Source of the DNA: Pedobacter cryoconitis
GTDB taxonomy: Bacteria; Bacteroidota; Bacteroidia; Sphingobacteriales; Sphingobacteriaceae
NCBI RefSeq assembly: GCF_014207135.1
Contig: NZ_JACHCC010000012.1
Span: 83,569 to 147,568, forward strand
Length of the DNA stretch: 64,000 bases
Direction of reading: 5' to 3'
Every line of letters begins with the position of its first letter. Position 1 is the first letter of the stretch. The notes under the pieces are model-generated. The model saw only the letters and a list, made by a program, of their open reading frames with translations. It did no database searches and had not been told where the DNA came from. Positions 1-7,285 of the stretch are shown here, piece after piece. The position numbers were made by a program, and so were the translations under genes.

Positions 1-11
1 AGATTATACTA

Positions 12-19
12 TATTTTTG
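12..19 (+). promoter_or_regulatory. -7 promoter box of the Crp-type regulator gene
   Basis: TATTTTTG matches the Bacteroidota -7 element TAnnTTTG. Transcription would start near position 25, which excludes the GTG at 19 as the start codon and supports the ATG at 46. The expected -33 element would lie outside the window. Confidence 0.5.
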
Positions 20-45
20 TGACTAATGAAGGTGATCCTAATACT

Positions 46-615
46 ATGTATGAAATACTAAAAGCACATATAGACAAAGTAATACCACTCAGTGATGATG
101 AATTTACCTTTGTAAGTACTCATTTTACCATTAAAAAGTTTAAGAAAAATCAGTTTCTTATTCAGGAAGGGGAGGCTGTAAGGTATTCTTACTTTGTGAT
201 TTCAGGTCTGTTAAAGCTAGTACATACGGATGATATGGGTAGCCAGCATATTGTTTCTTTCGCTATGGAAGACTGGTGGGAAAGCGATTTTCAAGCTTAT
301 CACAAGCAAAGTAAAGCGACAATGTCTTTACAGTGCGTTGAAAATACTGAAGTGTTCTGCCTTTCACTCGAAGATTACCAAAAGGTATGTGCAGGCCTTC
401 AAAAGATGGGACATTTTTTTCTTACGAAAGCGAATAACGGGCACATTGCATCGCAGCAGCGGATATTGTCTTTTCTTACCTCCAATGCGAAGGAACGTTA
501 CGCACGACTCGTTAAACAATATCCTTCATTAGTTCAAAGGGTACCTAAAACCCTGCTTGCTTCTTATCTGGGTGTTTCGCGCGAAACCCTGAGCAGACTT
601 TGGCGTGCTTCTTAG
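46..615 (+). CDS. Crp/Fnr family transcriptional regulator
   Basis: Cytoplasmic DNA-binding regulator of about 189 residues. The N-terminal two thirds is a cyclic-nucleotide-binding jelly roll (FLIQEGEAVRYSYFVISG, then a GLLKLVH strand). The C-terminal part is a winged helix-turn-helix whose recognition helix reads SYLGVSRETLSRL. The frame is open from a GTG at 19, but a -7 promoter box overlaps that codon and an AAGGTGA sequence precedes the ATG at 46, so I choose 46. The family is widespread in Bacteroidota and often controls a neighbouring detoxification gene. The RidA-like gene follows in the same orientation after about 125 bp with its own possible promoter. The effector is unknown. There is no cysteine cluster of the FNR iron-sulfur type. 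Confidence 0.88.
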   Translation: MYEILKAHIDKVIPLSDDEFTFVSTHFTIKKFKKNQFLIQEGEAVRYSYFVISGLLKLVHTDDMGSQHIVSFAMEDWWESDFQAYHKQSKATMSLQCVENTEVFCLSLEDYQKVCAGLQKMGHFFLTKANNGHIASQQRILSFLTSNAKERYARLVKQYPSLVQRVPKTLLASYLGVSRETLSRLWRAS

Positions 616-739
616 TCTTATTTCGATTAGTTTATATTTGTGATGTTTGTCACGCAAAAATAGAGGGCTTGACCTCATCTTTGTCATGTACAATTTTTAA
701 CAACCGTCGTACCTGCAGGGAGACATCAAGAACAAAGAA

Positions 740-1129
740 ATGGAAAAACAAGTAATTAATCCCTGGAAATGGCAGGACGAACGTAGTTATGCGCAGGCTG
801 TTGAAGTGAAGAATGTAGAAGGTACGCTCTATTGTTCCGGGCAAACAGCGATAAGTGCCGATGGTATATCAAGTACGGAAGATATGCAAACCCAGTTAAT
901 TCTGGCACTGAAGAATTTGGAACAAGTCATTCATGAGGCCGGATACGAATGCAAAGGTATTGTGCGGTTGAATATTTATACTACCTCGACAGCAGAGCTT
1001 TGGCCTTATTTTGGTATTTTCCAGGAATGGATAGCTAAACATGGCATTAAGCAAGCGCTTACTTTATTGGAAGTGAAAAGTCTTTTTGAAACATTAAAAG
1101 TTGAGCTTGAGGCGACAGTGGTGAAATAA
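740..1129 (+). CDS. RidA/YjgF-YER057c-UK114 family protein
   Basis: A 129-residue Rid-superfamily protein; trimeric enamine/imine deaminases belong to this family. The fold signature is visible in the N-terminal VEGTLYCSGQTAIS strand region, the mid-chain ALKNLEQVIHEAGYECKGIVRLNIY and the C-terminal VKVELEA-like strand. The position that carries the catalytic Arg in true RidA (the ART/R-V-V-LP strand) reads ALTLLEVKSLF here. It is therefore more likely one of the Rid subfamilies without proven deaminase activity. A -7-like TATATTTG lies at 633-640, leaving a leader of about 90 nt. It may be controlled by the Crp-type regulator upstream, but this is only an inference from position. Confidence 0.85.
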   Translation: MEKQVINPWKWQDERSYAQAVEVKNVEGTLYCSGQTAISADGISSTEDMQTQLILALKNLEQVIHEAGYECKGIVRLNIYTTSTAELWPYFGIFQEWIAKHGIKQALTLLEVKSLFETLKVELEATVVK

Positions 1130-1170
1130 GCTGATTCCATAGACTGTGTTGTCTTTTTAAGATGCACAGT

Positions 1171-1335
1171 CTACTTGCTAATAAATGGTTTGTGAGATAT
1201 GTAAGCTTTATTCATGGTTTGTTGCACTTTGTATAGCCGGGTAGCCATTTCAAATCTTTCTTTATAAGTGCGTTTTAAACCTTCTTTCAAAAGTTCTATT
1301 TCTGCCTGATCAAATGTCTGTTTGGTTTTTTCCAT
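1171..1335 (-). CDS. Small charged protein of 54 residues, unrecognised
   Basis: An open frame starting MEKTKQTFDQAEIELLKE and ending KPFISK. The middle KRTYKERFEMATRLYKVQQTM is predicted to be strongly helical and amphipathic, with a conserved-looking xxERFExxxRL core that recalls small Bacteroidota hypothetical proteins. I cannot assign a function. It is supported by a well-placed promoter (-33 TTG at 1388-1390, 19 bp, -7 box at 1361-1368) and by sitting alone between convergent and divergent neighbours. An antitoxin-like or adaptor role would be speculation. Confidence 0.6.
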   Translation of the reverse strand: MEKTKQTFDQAEIELLKEGLKRTYKERFEMATRLYKVQQTMNKAYISHKPFISK

Positions 1336-1360
1336 AATTTATTGATCTTTTGACTATACT

Positions 1361-1390
1361 CAAAATTACATAAAATTCTGTCAGTAGCAA
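1361..1390 (-). promoter_or_regulatory. Promoter of the 54-residue small gene
   Basis: On the minus strand TTG (1388-1390), exactly 19 bp, then TAATTTTG (1361-1368). This matches the Bacteroidota sigma consensus TTG-N19-TAnnTTTG. The predicted start of transcription is near 1354, about 20 nt before the ATG. Confidence 0.55.
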
Positions 1391-1424
1391 TACGTTTTAT
1401 TACGGTAAGGAAATCGGGTAGTGC

Positions 1425-1778
1425 CTATCTGCCGGTAATCCTTTTTCTGTGATCCACGCCCCATTCTGATAGTGCTTTAAGAACTTTTTCCAATGTGAGG
1501 CCATATTCGGTAAGCTCATATTCAACACCTATAGGTTGGGTATTTAAAACAGTTCTTGTGATGAGCTGATTAATTTCTAAATCTTTTAATTCACGACTTA
1601 ACATTTTGCCCGAAATCCCATTTATCTCACGCAGAAGATCTGTGAATCTCATTTTATTTAAAAAAAGTGCAGCTACAATTGTAATCTTCCATCGACCATT
1701 TAAAATATCCATGGCATCATGTACAGAAAGTATTTTCTTACCGCATTTTTCTGTTATTGTTGGGAGATTCTCATCCAT
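1425..1778 (-). CDS. HxlR family transcriptional regulator
   Basis: A 117-residue winged helix-turn-helix regulator of the HxlR/MarR-like type. The N-terminus carries the family cysteine (ITEKCGKK), which in characterised members can sense thiol or electrophile stress. The DALDILNGRWKITIVAALF-like segment (here DAMDILNGRWKITIVAAL) and the GISGKMLSRELKDLE recognition region are typical. It is transcribed away from the nitroreductase gene at 1883. The 104-bp shared intergenic region holds an inverted repeat, the expected arrangement for a quinone or nitro-compound response. Confidence 0.9.
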   Translation of the reverse strand: MDENLPTITEKCGKKILSVHDAMDILNGRWKITIVAALFLNKMRFTDLLREINGISGKMLSRELKDLEINQLITRTVLNTQPIGVEYELTEYGLTLEKVLKALSEWGVDHRKRITGR

Positions 1779-1801
1779 GATATGTTAGTTAGTATACTTT
1801 T

Positions 1802-1832
1802 TGTCACTGTTACTTTTGGTAACTGTATGACA
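1802..1832. promoter_or_regulatory. Candidate HxlR operator overlapping the nitroreductase promoter
   Basis: A dyad with TGTCA (1802-1806), GTTAC (1809-1813), 5-bp spacer, GTAAC (1819-1823) and TGACA (1828-1832). It covers a plus-strand -7 box TACTTTTG at 1811-1818. A second such box is at 1852-1859, and a minus-strand box (TATTTTTG) at 1831-1838 faces the regulator gene. The placement fits repression of both genes by the HxlR protein. This is inferred from sequence only. Confidence 0.45.
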
Positions 1833-1882
1833 AAAATACATAATGCGTTCTTACTTTTGGTCCATTAATTAATTTTTTAAAA

Positions 1883-2515
1883 ATGGTCTTACTAGAAGCG
1901 TTGAATTGGCGATATGCCACAAAAAAAATGAGTGGACAAGTTGTTCCACAAGACAAGCTTGATTACATTTTAGAAGCAGCCCGGCTTGCTCCATCTTCAT
2001 CGGGTTTACAACCTTATCGTGTTTTTGTAATTTCTAATAAAGAATTATTAGAAAAAATAAAGCCTATAGCTTACAACCAAAGCCAGATTACTGATGCTTC
2101 ACATTTATTGGTTTTTGCGGCCTGGGATGGTTATAGCTTAGCTAAAATTGAAGATATCTTTAATAAGATTATTGCTGAAAGAGGTTTACCTGCGGATGCA
2201 ATGGATGATTATAAAAAGACACTTTGGGGAATGTATGAGCCTCTTGGGCAGGAATGGCATGCAAACCATGCTGCGAGACAAGCTTATATTTCATTTGGTC
2301 TGGCAATTGGTGCTGCGGCAGAGCAAAGGGTTGATGCTACTCCAATTGAAGGCTTTTTACCACCTGCTCTGGATGAATTATTAGGTTTGAAAGAATTGGG
2401 CTTGAAGAGTGCAGTGATATTAGCGCTGGGTTACAGAGATGAACCGAATGACTGGCTGGTGAATATGAAAAAGGTTAGAACTCCAAAAGAAACCTTTATA
2501 ACAGAAATCATTTAG
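1883..2515 (+). CDS. NAD(P)H-dependent nitroreductase family oxidoreductase
   Basis: A 210-residue FMN-dependent nitroreductase-fold protein (NfsB/YdgI type). Visible features are the N-terminal RYATKKM segment, the FMN-binding region ARLAPSSSGLQPYRVFVI and the central AARQAYISFGLAIGAAAEQRVDATPIEGF. The C-terminal stretch is ALGYRDEPNDW. Such enzymes reduce nitroaromatics, quinones or enones in the cytoplasm. It is divergent from the HxlR regulator, the classic arrangement in which the regulator controls this enzyme. Length is normal for the family. Confidence 0.9.
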   Translation: MVLLEALNWRYATKKMSGQVVPQDKLDYILEAARLAPSSSGLQPYRVFVISNKELLEKIKPIAYNQSQITDASHLLVFAAWDGYSLAKIEDIFNKIIAERGLPADAMDDYKKTLWGMYEPLGQEWHANHAARQAYISFGLAIGAAAEQRVDATPIEGFLPPALDELLGLKELGLKSAVILALGYRDEPNDWLVNMKKVRTPKETFITEII

Positions 2516-2545
2516 TTTACGGAGAAGGTTAAAAAGTCTTAAACA

Positions 2546-2582
2546 AAAAAAGGCGACGTCTGGAGCAACGTCGCCTTTAATT
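2546..2582. terminator. Bidirectional intrinsic terminator
   Basis: A stem of AGGCGACGT against ACGTCGCCT with an 8-nt loop. On the minus strand it ends in a T run, so it terminates tRNA-Arg transcription. It may also end the nitroreductase message. Confidence 0.65.
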
Positions 2583-2597
2583 AAGAAATGAATCTCG

Positions 2598-2671
2598 TAC
2601 ACCCAATAGGATTCGAACCTATGACCTACGGTTTAGAAAACCGTTGCTCTATCCAGCTGAGCTATGGATGC
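2598..2671 (-). tRNA. tRNA-Arg (UCU)
   Basis: A complete 74-nt cloverleaf. The acceptor stem GCATCCA pairs with TGGGTGT, the D arm contains AGCTCAGCTGGATAGAGC, the anticodon loop is TTTCTAA with anticodon TCT at 2635-2637, and the T arm is ATAGG-TTCGAAT-CCTAT. The 3' CCA is not encoded. A promoter (2692-2723) and a terminator (2546-2582) flank it, so it is a monocistronic tRNA gene. No integrase or duplicated 3' end is visible nearby. Confidence 0.95.
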
Positions 2672-2691
2672 GTTTTCCGTTGTTGGAGCGA

Positions 2692-2723
2692 CAAATGTAG
2701 GGTTAAAGTACTGTAAACGCAAA
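2692..2723 (-). promoter_or_regulatory. Promoter of tRNA-Arg
   Basis: Minus-strand TTTG (2720-2723), 20 bp, TACATTTG (2692-2699). The predicted transcript start is about 14 nt upstream of the mature tRNA. Confidence 0.55.
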
Positions 2724-2746
2724 TTTTTTTTAAAAAAAATCGTGAA

Positions 2747-4132
2747 TCAGGTAGATTTAGGGAGATCAATTCTCTGCAGGGGATGTGATTCAGCGTATGA
2801 GAGAATCATATTCAGAATATAATCATTTGATGTATAAGGAACTATGTTTGACTTCAAAGTTTCATGATCAGAGATGTCAGCATAAAAAGAAATATAGCCC
2901 ATTCCATAAAATTTTCCATTTTCAACCCATAAACAACTCTTTTCTTCTTCATTTCGTCCAGAATCAAGTAGTGCAAAAGAGGGGAGAGCGGATTTTAAAT
3001 GTTTAATTGCTGCATCTACCCGTTCATTATAGGTTACCGGATTTTCCAGACCCAGACAGGCACCATGGCAACCTCCATACTCATGTGCGGTACAAGACAA
3101 TCTGTTTTTCTGTATAAAGCACAATTTTTCGCATAAGACATGTTCATTGATCATACCTCGTAACATACTTTGCCCCGATAATAAACTGTTAAAAGTATAT
3201 AAGGCATTGCTATTCTTCTTATACTTATCAATACCCAGGCGGATATATCCATTCTGATCCTCGAAATCATACAAAGCATACTTTTGTTCAAAATGTTTGA
3301 GCGCCTTGTTATTCTCTGGCCAGTGTTTTTGTATCTCAGCTGCTTCCAGGATCAGTGCCATCAGTTCAGTACCACAGACTGTAAAATCTATATCGTAAAT
3401 ATTTTTAAGAAACTCTTGTCTCTGCCGGTTGATTTTGTTTCCCGAAAAATGAGAACAGACCCGTTTTCTTAAATTCACTGCTTTGCCAATATAAATGATC
3501 TTTCCTTTTTGATCCCTGAAATAATAAACACCTGGATTTGAAGGTAGTGCGTCAATTTTTGATTTGGATAAGTTTGGTGGTAATACCTGTTCTCCTGAAG
3601 ATTTAAGTAAGGATTTTGGAATAATTCCCTCGTTATCTTTTTCCAAAAGGAGTGATAACAGTAACGCAGTAGCAGCGGCATCTCCTCCGGCCCGGTGACG
3701 ATCGTGTAAAGGAATGTGCAATTCAGCGCATAATTTTCCCAGACTATAAGAAGAATGGCCCGGAATAATTTTTCTGCTCATTCTTACGGTACACAGTTTT
3801 TTGCAATTTAGAGCAAAACCAGAATTAGCCAGCTGATGTCTTACAAATGAATAGTCGAAATTTACATTGTGAGCCACAAATATCTTATCATTTAATAATT
3901 GATAGATCTTTTCTGCAACTTCATCAAATAAGGGTGCTTTACTGACCATTTCATTACTGATCCCAGTTAAAGCCTGTATATATTCGGGGATATCCTGTTC
4001 AGGGTTGATCAGTGTTTCAAAACTATCTATAACTGCCGAACCATCATGAATAAGAATTGAGATTTCTGTAATTCCATTACCGGAAGCGAAGCCCCCGGTA
4101 GTTTCAATATCGACAATTGCATATTTTGACAT
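2747..4132 (-). CDS. DnaQ-like exonuclease fused to a GIY-YIG nuclease domain
   Basis: A 461-residue two-domain nuclease. Residues 1 to about 170 form a DEDDh exonuclease: DIETTGG near residue 8 (DxE), HNVNFDYSFV near 93, and HRHRAGGDA-like HDRHRAGGDA near 145. Residues from about 200 form a UvrC/Cho-type GIY-YIG domain (NPGVYYFRDQKGKIIYIGKA, then NLRKRV). A long C-terminal region follows with CLGLENP. The N-terminal half resembles the PolIII epsilon proofreading subunit, while the C-terminal half resembles the UvrC incision domain. It probably acts in DNA repair or end processing. This fused layout is known from several bacterial phyla. It is monocistronic here. Confidence 0.88.
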   Translation of the reverse strand: MSKYAIVDIETTGGFASGNGITEISILIHDGSAVIDSFETLINPEQDIPEYIQALTGISNEMVSKAPLFDEVAEKIYQLLNDKIFVAHNVNFDYSFVRHQLANSGFALNCKKLCTVRMSRKIIPGHSSYSLGKLCAELHIPLHDRHRAGGDAAATALLLSLLLEKDNEGIIPKSLLKSSGEQVLPPNLSKSKIDALPSNPGVYYFRDQKGKIIYIGKAVNLRKRVCSHFSGNKINRQRQEFLKNIYDIDFTVCGTELMALILEAAEIQKHWPENNKALKHFEQKYALYDFEDQNGYIRLGIDKYKKNSNALYTFNSLLSGQSMLRGMINEHVLCEKLCFIQKNRLSCTAHEYGGCHGACLGLENPVTYNERVDAAIKHLKSALPSFALLDSGRNEEEKSCLWVENGKFYGMGYISFYADISDHETLKSNIVPYTSNDYILNMILSYAESHPLQRIDLPKST

Positions 4133-4247
4133 TTATAGCTAGATAAGTGGGTGTAAATATGCTAATAAAATTAGTAAAACAGATAATTATTCAAATTATT
4201 ATCTCTGTGGCATGTAAATCGCATATTAGAAATAAAATAGGAGAGAA

Positions 4248-4616
4248 ATGATGTTTGAAAAAATTTTGGCGGTTGATGATGACAGCGATATTTTGGACGT
4301 CATCAGAATTATTCTGGAACAAGAAGGGTATGAGGTGCTGACATTAGCTAACGGAAATGATGTGCTGGAAATGGTCAGACAAAACTCCCCGGATCTGATT
4401 CTTCTGGATGTAATGTTGGGTGGGATGGATGGAAGAGAAATTTGCAAGACATTAAAAGAGCACGAATTATTCAAGAAGATACCAGTTGTCATGATCTCTG
4501 CCAGTCATAATCTCCATAACTTACTTTTAAAACCTGGAGCACCAAACGATTTTTTAGCTAAACCGTTTGATATTAGTAACTTGATCAAAATTGTAAGAGC
4601 ACAGCTTGCTGCATAG
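4248..4616 (+). CDS. Single-domain response regulator (CheY-like receiver)
   Basis: 122 residues consisting of one receiver domain only. The acidic pocket is in LAVDDDSD near residue 7, the phospho-acceptor Asp is in LILLDVML near residue 49, the Thr/Ser position is VVMISASH, and the Lys is in FLAKPFD. There is no output domain, so it acts through protein-protein contact or as a phosphate relay. Its kinase is not encoded nearby. An AGGAGA sequence lies 7 bp upstream of the ATG, unusually good for this phylum. A second ATG follows directly. Confidence 0.88.
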   Translation: MMFEKILAVDDDSDILDVIRIILEQEGYEVLTLANGNDVLEMVRQNSPDLILLDVMLGGMDGREICKTLKEHELFKKIPVVMISASHNLHNLLLKPGAPNDFLAKPFDISNLIKIVRAQLAA

Positions 4617-4664
4617 GGCAAACTGTACTAATTATAAGATGAGCCGTACTAAATTCTATATGAT

Positions 4665-5072
4665 TTATAATGAGCTGGTTTCTATTACAATAGGATTGCT
4701 CAGTATTTTATGAATAGGACATTTATCTGCTATTTGCATTAGTCTGTTTAATTCTGTCTCTGATAAATCCCCGGTAAACTCAATCTGCCTGGTAATTCTT
4801 GTTGCAGCGTTCATCTCCTGCTCATCAACTATGGCCAAATGAATTTTAACGCTTTCTAAAGCCATATCTTTCCGGTCGGCATACATTCTGATGGTTATAG
4901 CGGTGCAGCTTCCCAGACTGGCCAGAAGAAGTGCTCCTGGATTCATTCCTTCATCAGTTCCTCCTACATCTTCGGGTTCATCTGCATAAATGAAATGACC
5001 TCCTGCATAAACTTTAGTCAGATAATGTGAGCGGTCCAGTTCAGTAACTGCAGTGATTTGCTTCTTAGCCAT
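4665..5072 (-). CDS. OsmC family peroxiredoxin-like protein
   Basis: About 135 residues of the OsmC/Ohr/YhfA superfamily. The two family cysteines are in SLGSCTAITIRMYADRK and ADKCPIHKILS. Members reduce organic hydroperoxides or act as redox proteins in the cytoplasm. The frame is open further upstream to 5129, but that region would overlap the divergent thioesterase start and is low-complexity. MAKKQITAV at 5072 matches the family start. Confidence 0.88.
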   Translation of the reverse strand: MAKKQITAVTELDRSHYLTKVYAGGHFIYADEPEDVGGTDEGMNPGALLLASLGSCTAITIRMYADRKDMALESVKIHLAIVDEQEMNAATRITRQIEFTGDLSETELNRLMQIADKCPIHKILSNPIVIETSSL

Positions 5073-5119
5073 ATGGTGTTTTTTGCTTAAATTTAAATTT
5101 AAAATTAAAAAAATCCTTG

Positions 5120-5560
5120 ATGGAATCATCAGAAATACACGAACGATTACTTTTTTTACAATCCTTTACAGGAAAAGAACTAGCTGGTTCTCCATCAAAT
5201 TATATGAACTGGCTTAAGCCGACAGTTATCAATGCGCAATCAGGGATGCTGGAATTCAGTTACGTCGTCAGGCACGAAATGACAAATCCATATGGGATTT
5301 TGCATGGAGGGGTTACAGCAGGGATTATTGATGATCTGATTGGTGCTACGGTTTATACGCTTGGCTTAAATGATGCTTATACTACAGTGAATAACTCAAT
5401 TGATTATTTTGCACCTGCAAAGGAAGGGGACCTGATTATTGCCAGAACAGCTGTGGTTAAAAGAGGGTTGAGAATTATTAATTTACAATGTGAAGTCTTT
5501 CTCCCTAAGAAAGACAGACTGATTGCCAAAGGGTATTCTAATATGCTGAACATGAGCTAG
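5120..5560 (+). CDS. PaaI family hotdog-fold thioesterase
   Basis: A 146-residue acyl-CoA thioesterase of the PaaI/YdiI type. The hotdog helix and catalytic region read NPYGILHGGVTAGIIDDLIG, with the active-site HGG motif followed by the downstream acidic residue. The strand TTVNNSIDYFAPAKEGD is also characteristic. The ATG at 5120 is preferred over the TTG at 5117. It is divergently arranged with the OsmC gene, about 47 bp between starts, so the two share a promoter region. The substrate is unknown. Confidence 0.88.
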   Translation: MESSEIHERLLFLQSFTGKELAGSPSNYMNWLKPTVINAQSGMLEFSYVVRHEMTNPYGILHGGVTAGIIDDLIGATVYTLGLNDAYTTVNNSIDYFAPAKEGDLIIARTAVVKRGLRIINLQCEVFLPKKDRLIAKGYSNMLNMS

Positions 5561-5644
5561 AAAATTAACAGAAATATGTTGTCGATTTAAAATTAGCTAA
5601 ACATTTCTTATCCATATTTGTTAAGACTGATGAACTAACCAGGT

Positions 5645-5890
5645 ATGAATATGTTAAGTAATTATCTCAACTTCCAATTTGATGTACAGGGTAAACCTGT
5701 CAAAGGTTTTTGCATGAGAATTCAGGATGATTTTCATGAAACCTACGCTGTTATTGTGGATGGTTATCATTCATTTTGTGTCTGGCTCGATCAGCCTTCT
5801 TCTACCTGGAGGTCCTCAAAATATACCAACGTAGAACCTGGTGTATTGGAAAAAATTATCAGCCATCTGGATATTCATAAACTGGCTTAA
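5645..5890 (+). CDS. Conserved-looking hypothetical protein, 81 residues
   Basis: A small soluble protein rich in aromatic residues (FDVQGKPVKGFCMRIQDDFHETYAVIVDGYHSF, then VWLDQPSSTW). It has no signal peptide or membrane segment. The composition and alternating hydrophobicity suggest a compact beta sheet with a C-terminal helix (LEKIISHLDIHKL). I do not recognise the family. It is followed directly by an exceptionally long perfect hairpin terminator, which supports it being a real single-gene transcript. An alternative ATG is at 5651. Confidence 0.65.
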   Translation: MNMLSNYLNFQFDVQGKPVKGFCMRIQDDFHETYAVIVDGYHSFCVWLDQPSSTWRSSKYTNVEPGVLEKIISHLDIHKLA

Positions 5891-5892
5891 TC

Positions 5893-5950
5893 TTTATATA
5901 CAAAAGGGCCCGCCTTGGATTCATCCAAGGCGGGCCCTTTTGTATATAAA
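5893..5950. terminator. Very long perfect bidirectional hairpin
   Basis: A 28-bp perfect inverted repeat with a 2-nt loop. The core is AAAAGGGCCCGCCTTGGAT on the left arm. It lies between convergent genes, with A- and T-rich ends on both sides, so it can terminate transcription from either strand. Confidence 0.8.
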
Positions 5951-5954
5951 TGTT

Positions 5955-7193
5955 TTAGTGAAAAAACAAATAAGCTACAAACACAGCAGCGATTATTCCG
6001 GCAAGGTCAGCGATTAATCCAAATGGAATAGCATAACGGGTGCGTTTAATACCAACAGAACCAAAATATAAAGCGACAATATAAAATGTGGTATCAGCCG
6101 AGCCATTAAAAATACAGGAGAGACGACCGACAAATGAATCCGGACCAAAGGTTTTCATAGTATCTACCATCATGGCTTTGGCACCGCTTCCACTCAATGG
6201 TTTAATCATTGCAGTTGGCAGGGCAGGGGTAAAGTCTGTGTTAATTCCCGCATGTACAAAACACCAGGTAAAGCCATCTACAATGTATCCCAATACGCCT
6301 GAATTCCGTAGTACACCAATCGCTACCAGCATCCCTACCAAATAGGGGATAATTGTAATACAGGTTGTAAAGCCATTTTTTGCCCCTTCAATAAAGGCAT
6401 CATAAACATTTACTTTTTTACGTACTGCACCTAAAATAAAAGCGATGATAATAGAAAAGAGAATGAAATTAGAGGCCACCCTGGAAACGATTTCGATTTG
6501 TTCCTTAGTTAGAAAATTAGTGAAATAGTAAATCATTCCGACTAAAAATAAAGTAATGCCACCCAGCCAGGAGATCACAACTGTATTAAACAGATTAATC
6601 TTTTGTTTGATCGCAACGGCAATTAATCCGACGACTGTTGCTACATAGGTAGCAATCATACAGGGAATAAATATATCAGATGGATCTGCAGCACCCAGAA
6701 TTGACCTTTGAGCCATAATACTTAAAGGGATCAGTGTAAGTCCTGAGGTATGCAACACCAAAAACATAATCTGTGCATTGCTGGCAGTATCTTTATCTGG
6801 ATTAATTTCCTGCAGGCTTTGCATTGCCTTTAAACCAAATGGTGTGGCTGCATTGTCCAGACCCAGCAGATTCGCAGAGAAATTCATAACCATGTGTCCG
6901 GTTGCAGGATGGTTTTTAGGTACCTCTGGAAAAATACGGCTGAAGAAAGGTCCTATAATGCGGGAAAGAAAATTGATTGCACCGGCTTTTTCCCCGATAT
7001 TCATGATACCCAGCCATAAGGTCATAATACCTATAAGTGGTAAAGCGATATCCATCACACCGACTTTAGCAGATTCGAAGGTACCATCTACAATAAGTTT
7101 GAATATTTCTGTATCACCAAAAAAGATTAATCTGATCAGTGCAACAACAAATGCGACGACGAAAAACGCAATCCATAGATAATTTAATGCCAT
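5955..7193 (-). CDS. SpmA/SpmB-like nucleoside-recognition membrane protein
   Basis: 412 residues with about ten hydrophobic segments. The N-terminal half resembles spore maturation protein SpmA (GIMTLWLGIMNIGEKAG and SANLLGLDNAATPFGLKAM) and the C-terminal half resembles SpmB (ITIIPYLVGMLVAIGVLRNSG and PTAMIKPLSGSGAKAMMVDTM). This fused Gate/nucleoside-recognition form is common in Bacteroidota, which do not sporulate, and its transport function is not settled. It is the inner-membrane protein of a single-gene unit bounded by hairpins on both sides. Confidence 0.88.
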   Translation of the reverse strand: MALNYLWIAFFVVAFVVALIRLIFFGDTEIFKLIVDGTFESAKVGVMDIALPLIGIMTLWLGIMNIGEKAGAINFLSRIIGPFFSRIFPEVPKNHPATGHMVMNFSANLLGLDNAATPFGLKAMQSLQEINPDKDTASNAQIMFLVLHTSGLTLIPLSIMAQRSILGAADPSDIFIPCMIATYVATVVGLIAVAIKQKINLFNTVVISWLGGITLFLVGMIYYFTNFLTKEQIEIVSRVASNFILFSIIIAFILGAVRKKVNVYDAFIEGAKNGFTTCITIIPYLVGMLVAIGVLRNSGVLGYIVDGFTWCFVHAGINTDFTPALPTAMIKPLSGSGAKAMMVDTMKTFGPDSFVGRLSCIFNGSADTTFYIVALYFGSVGIKRTRYAIPFGLIADLAGIIAAVFVAYLFFH

Positions 7194-7220
7194 TTTTTTA
7201 GTTTGAAACCATGAATGTAA

Positions 7221-7260
7221 AAAAAAGGATCTGTATTCGTCAGAATACAGATCCTTTTTT
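7221..7260. terminator. Intrinsic terminator of the S9 peptidase gene
   Basis: An 18-bp perfect stem (AAAAAAGGATCTGTATTC and its complement) with the loop GTCA and T-rich ends on both strands. It separates the S9 peptidase message from the SpmA/B-like gene. Confidence 0.8.
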
Positions 7261-7285
7261 ATGTTTAAAACAAATTGTGTTTTGT

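Noticed and set aside
2546..2582. Inverted repeat as a possible CRISPR unit.
   Set aside because: It occurs once with a T run and acts as a terminator. There is no repeat-spacer array in the window.
2598..2671. tRNA-Arg as an attachment site for a mobile element.
   Set aside because: No integrase, no duplicated tRNA end and no foreign base composition next to it.
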